Shown here piece by piece: positions 6,317-7,424 of a stretch of DNA of 7,424 nucleotides. Location of the stretch: contig JAAYJY010000086.1 in assembly GCA_012522705.1 (NCBI GenBank), positions 1-7,424 on the forward strand. Direction: 5' to 3'. Position 1 is the stretch's first letter. Each line of letters begins with the position of its first letter. The translations under genes and the position numbers were made by a program. Under the pieces are notes generated by a model that worked only from the letters and a program-made list of their open reading frames with translations, ran no database searches and was not told where the DNA came from. The stretch is from Syntrophomonadaceae bacterium (lineage in GTDB: Bacteria > Bacillota > Syntrophomonadia > Syntrophomonadales > Syntrophomonadaceae).

Positions 6317-7300
6317 ATGATAACAATAATCAACCCTTCCACCGACCCCTGTTTCAACATGGCGGTGGAAGAATATCTCATTAAAGAACTGGACAGCCCT
6401 GAAGACATCTTCATGCTATGGCAAAACCGGCCCACCGTAGTGGTAGGCCGCAATCAGAACACCATTGAAGAGATCAACCCGGCCTTCATAGAGCAGCAGG
6501 GGATAACCGTGGTGCGCCGGCTCTCCGGAGGCGGAGCAGTTTACCACGACCAGGGTAACCTGAATTTCACATTTGTGGTGAACAACAGTCGTGATTTCGC
6601 CAATTTCGAGAAATTCACCCTCCCGGTGGTCGATACCCTGGCCCGGTTGGGGGTAAAAGCGGAGTATTCAGGGCGCAACGACATCACTATCCAAGGCCGC
6701 AAATTCTCCGGCAATGCCCAATATAAACACCGCCACCGTCTGCTCCATCACGGCACTATCCTGTTCGACAGCGACATAGAAGCCATGGTACAAGCCCTCA
6801 ACCCCAGCAAAGCCAAGATAACCTCCAAGGGCATCAAGTCGGTCCGCAGCCGGGTCACCAACATCAGCGAACACTTGCCCGGATCGCTGTCCGTGGCTGA
6901 ATTCAAGCGGGTTTTGGCCGAAGAGATACTGGGGCCGGACTACGGCCAGGACCGGCCTTTAAGCCCGACGGAGTTGAAGCGGGTGCAACAACTTTGCTGC
7001 CGCAAGCACGCCAGTTGGGATTGGGCCTACGGCTCTTCCCCTCCCTTTAACCTGCGCCGGACGGCGGCCTTCAGCTGGGGTAATATCGATATCCGGCTGG
7101 ACATCAAACGGGGAATGATCAGCGCCTGCCGGATATACGGGGATTATTTCGCCCGGGGGGACATCCGGGAATTGGAATACCACCTGGTGGGAACCCTATA
7201 CCGGCAGACAGAAGTCCGCTCCTGCCTGGAAGCTATCAGCCTGCAGGAATACCTGCCGCAAATGGGTTATGATGAGATGATCGGCCTGTTGTTCGTTTAA
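6317..7300 (+). CDS. lplA: Lipoate-protein ligase A
   Basis: LplA uses ATP to activate free lipoate as lipoyl-AMP and attaches it to the target lysine of lipoyl carrier proteins, here most likely GcvH. The 327-residue protein begins with the family-typical NPSTDPCFNMAVEEYL. The key blocks are WQNRPTVVVGRNQN, RRLSGGGAVYHDQGNLNFTF (67-86) and GRKFSGNA with Lys129, the conserved active-site lysine. SKGIKSVRSRVTNI follows, at the end of the catalytic domain. The linker block WDWAYGSSPPFN (about 234-245) leads into a C-terminal accessory domain, so this is the full-length scavenging type that can both activate and transfer lipoate, not a truncated octanoyltransferase. It follows lpdA after 68 nt and is probably cotranscribed. 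The related LipM and LipL octanoyl/lipoyl transferases lack this C-terminal domain, which makes them less likely. Confidence 0.94.
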   Translation: MITIINPSTDPCFNMAVEEYLIKELDSPEDIFMLWQNRPTVVVGRNQNTIEEINPAFIEQQGITVVRRLSGGGAVYHDQGNLNFTFVVNNSRDFANFEKFTLPVVDTLARLGVKAEYSGRNDITIQGRKFSGNAQYKHRHRLLHHGTILFDSDIEAMVQALNPSKAKITSKGIKSVRSRVTNISEHLPGSLSVAEFKRVLAEEILGPDYGQDRPLSPTELKRVQQLCCRKHASWDWAYGSSPPFNLRRTAAFSWGNIDIRLDIKRGMISACRIYGDYFARGDIRELEYHLVGTLYRQTEVRSCLEAISLQEYLPQMGYDEMIGLLFV

Positions 7301-7326
7301 CCGTCTCGAAGACAGGAATCGGAATA

Positions 7327-7331
7327 GGGAG
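7327..7331 (+). promoter_or_regulatory. Ribosome binding site of the partial gene at 7340
   Basis: GGGAG lies 8 nt before the ATG at 7340 and supports that start for a gene otherwise too short in the window to judge. Confidence 0.55.
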
Positions 7332-7339
7332 ACACCGCC

Positions 7340-7424
7340 ATGGAGTTTCATCAAATAAAGGGCCGCACCTACGCTTTGGAAGTCAACGGTGCCGCTATCG
7401 GAGTATATGTATTTAGCGACTATC
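7340..7424 (+). CDS. Probable MBL-fold metallohydrolase, N-terminal fragment
   Basis: An ATG with GGGAG 8 nt upstream opens a frame that is still open at the right edge, giving 28 residues starting MEFHQIKGRTYALE and continuing to AAIGVYVFSDY. A short beta-hairpin beginning like QIKGxTY and followed by an IGVYVF-type strand is how many metallo-beta-lactamase-fold hydrolases start, just before their LIDTG motif. The zinc-binding HxHxDH region lies outside the window, so the assignment rests on resemblance only. It follows lplA after 39 nt in the same direction with no terminator in between, so it may be cotranscribed. It has no obvious role in glycine cleavage. Confidence 0.5.
   Translation, partial: MEFHQIKGRTYALEVNGAAIGVYVFSDY

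Noticed and set aside
7303..7313. GTCT/AGAC inverted repeat after lplA as a terminator
   Set aside because: It has only four base pairs with a three-base loop and no T-run, and the next gene follows closely in the same direction.

Overview
The window holds an almost complete, tightly packed operon for the glycine cleavage system (GCS), all on the + strand. Its genes are gcvT, gcvH, gcvPA, gcvPB, a dihydrolipoamide dehydrogenase gene (lpdA) and a lipoate-protein ligase gene (lplA). They are flanked by the 3' end of an unrecognised gene on the left and by the first 28 codons of a probable metallo-beta-lactamase-fold protein on the right.

Organism: several features suggest an anaerobic Bacillota member of class Clostridia, possibly near the syntrophomonads. 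These are the split P-protein (gcvPA plus gcvPB), strong GGAGG ribosome binding sites, the presence of a scavenging-type LplA with a C-terminal accessory domain, and a moderately high GC content judged by eye. This placement is inference from gene style and order; no phylogenetic marker is present.

Layout: 1-344 is the C-terminal part of an unknown protein. 345-524 is a relatively AT-rich gap that must carry the operon leader; it has a weak promoter-like element, a possible short upstream reading frame and no recognisable glycine riboswitch. 525-1631 is gcvT. A 71-nt spacer with repeated ACCGG motifs and a small hairpin leads to gcvH (1703-2095). gcvH, gcvPA, gcvPB and lpdA (to 6248) are separated by 0, 1 and 3 nt and look translationally coupled. 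A 68-nt spacer with a bulged hairpin precedes lplA (6317-7300). A 39-nt gap then leads to the partial gene at 7340.

How the genes work together: GcvPA/GcvPB (P-protein, PLP-dependent) decarboxylates glycine and loads the aminomethyl group onto the lipoyl arm of GcvH. GcvT releases ammonia and passes the methylene to tetrahydrofolate. LpdA reoxidises the dihydrolipoyl arm with NAD+. LplA can attach free lipoate to GcvH. The set therefore encodes all four GCS components plus one route to lipoylate the carrier. In anaerobes the same machinery can run in reverse as glycine synthase, and the sequence does not say which direction is used.

I found no mobile elements, CRISPR arrays, tRNA or rRNA genes, and no convincing intrinsic terminator. 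I see no evidence for a previously undescribed system. The points worth a second look are small: a GcvH with a degenerate conserved motif, a hairpin next to the lplA ribosome binding site, and the leader upstream of gcvT.
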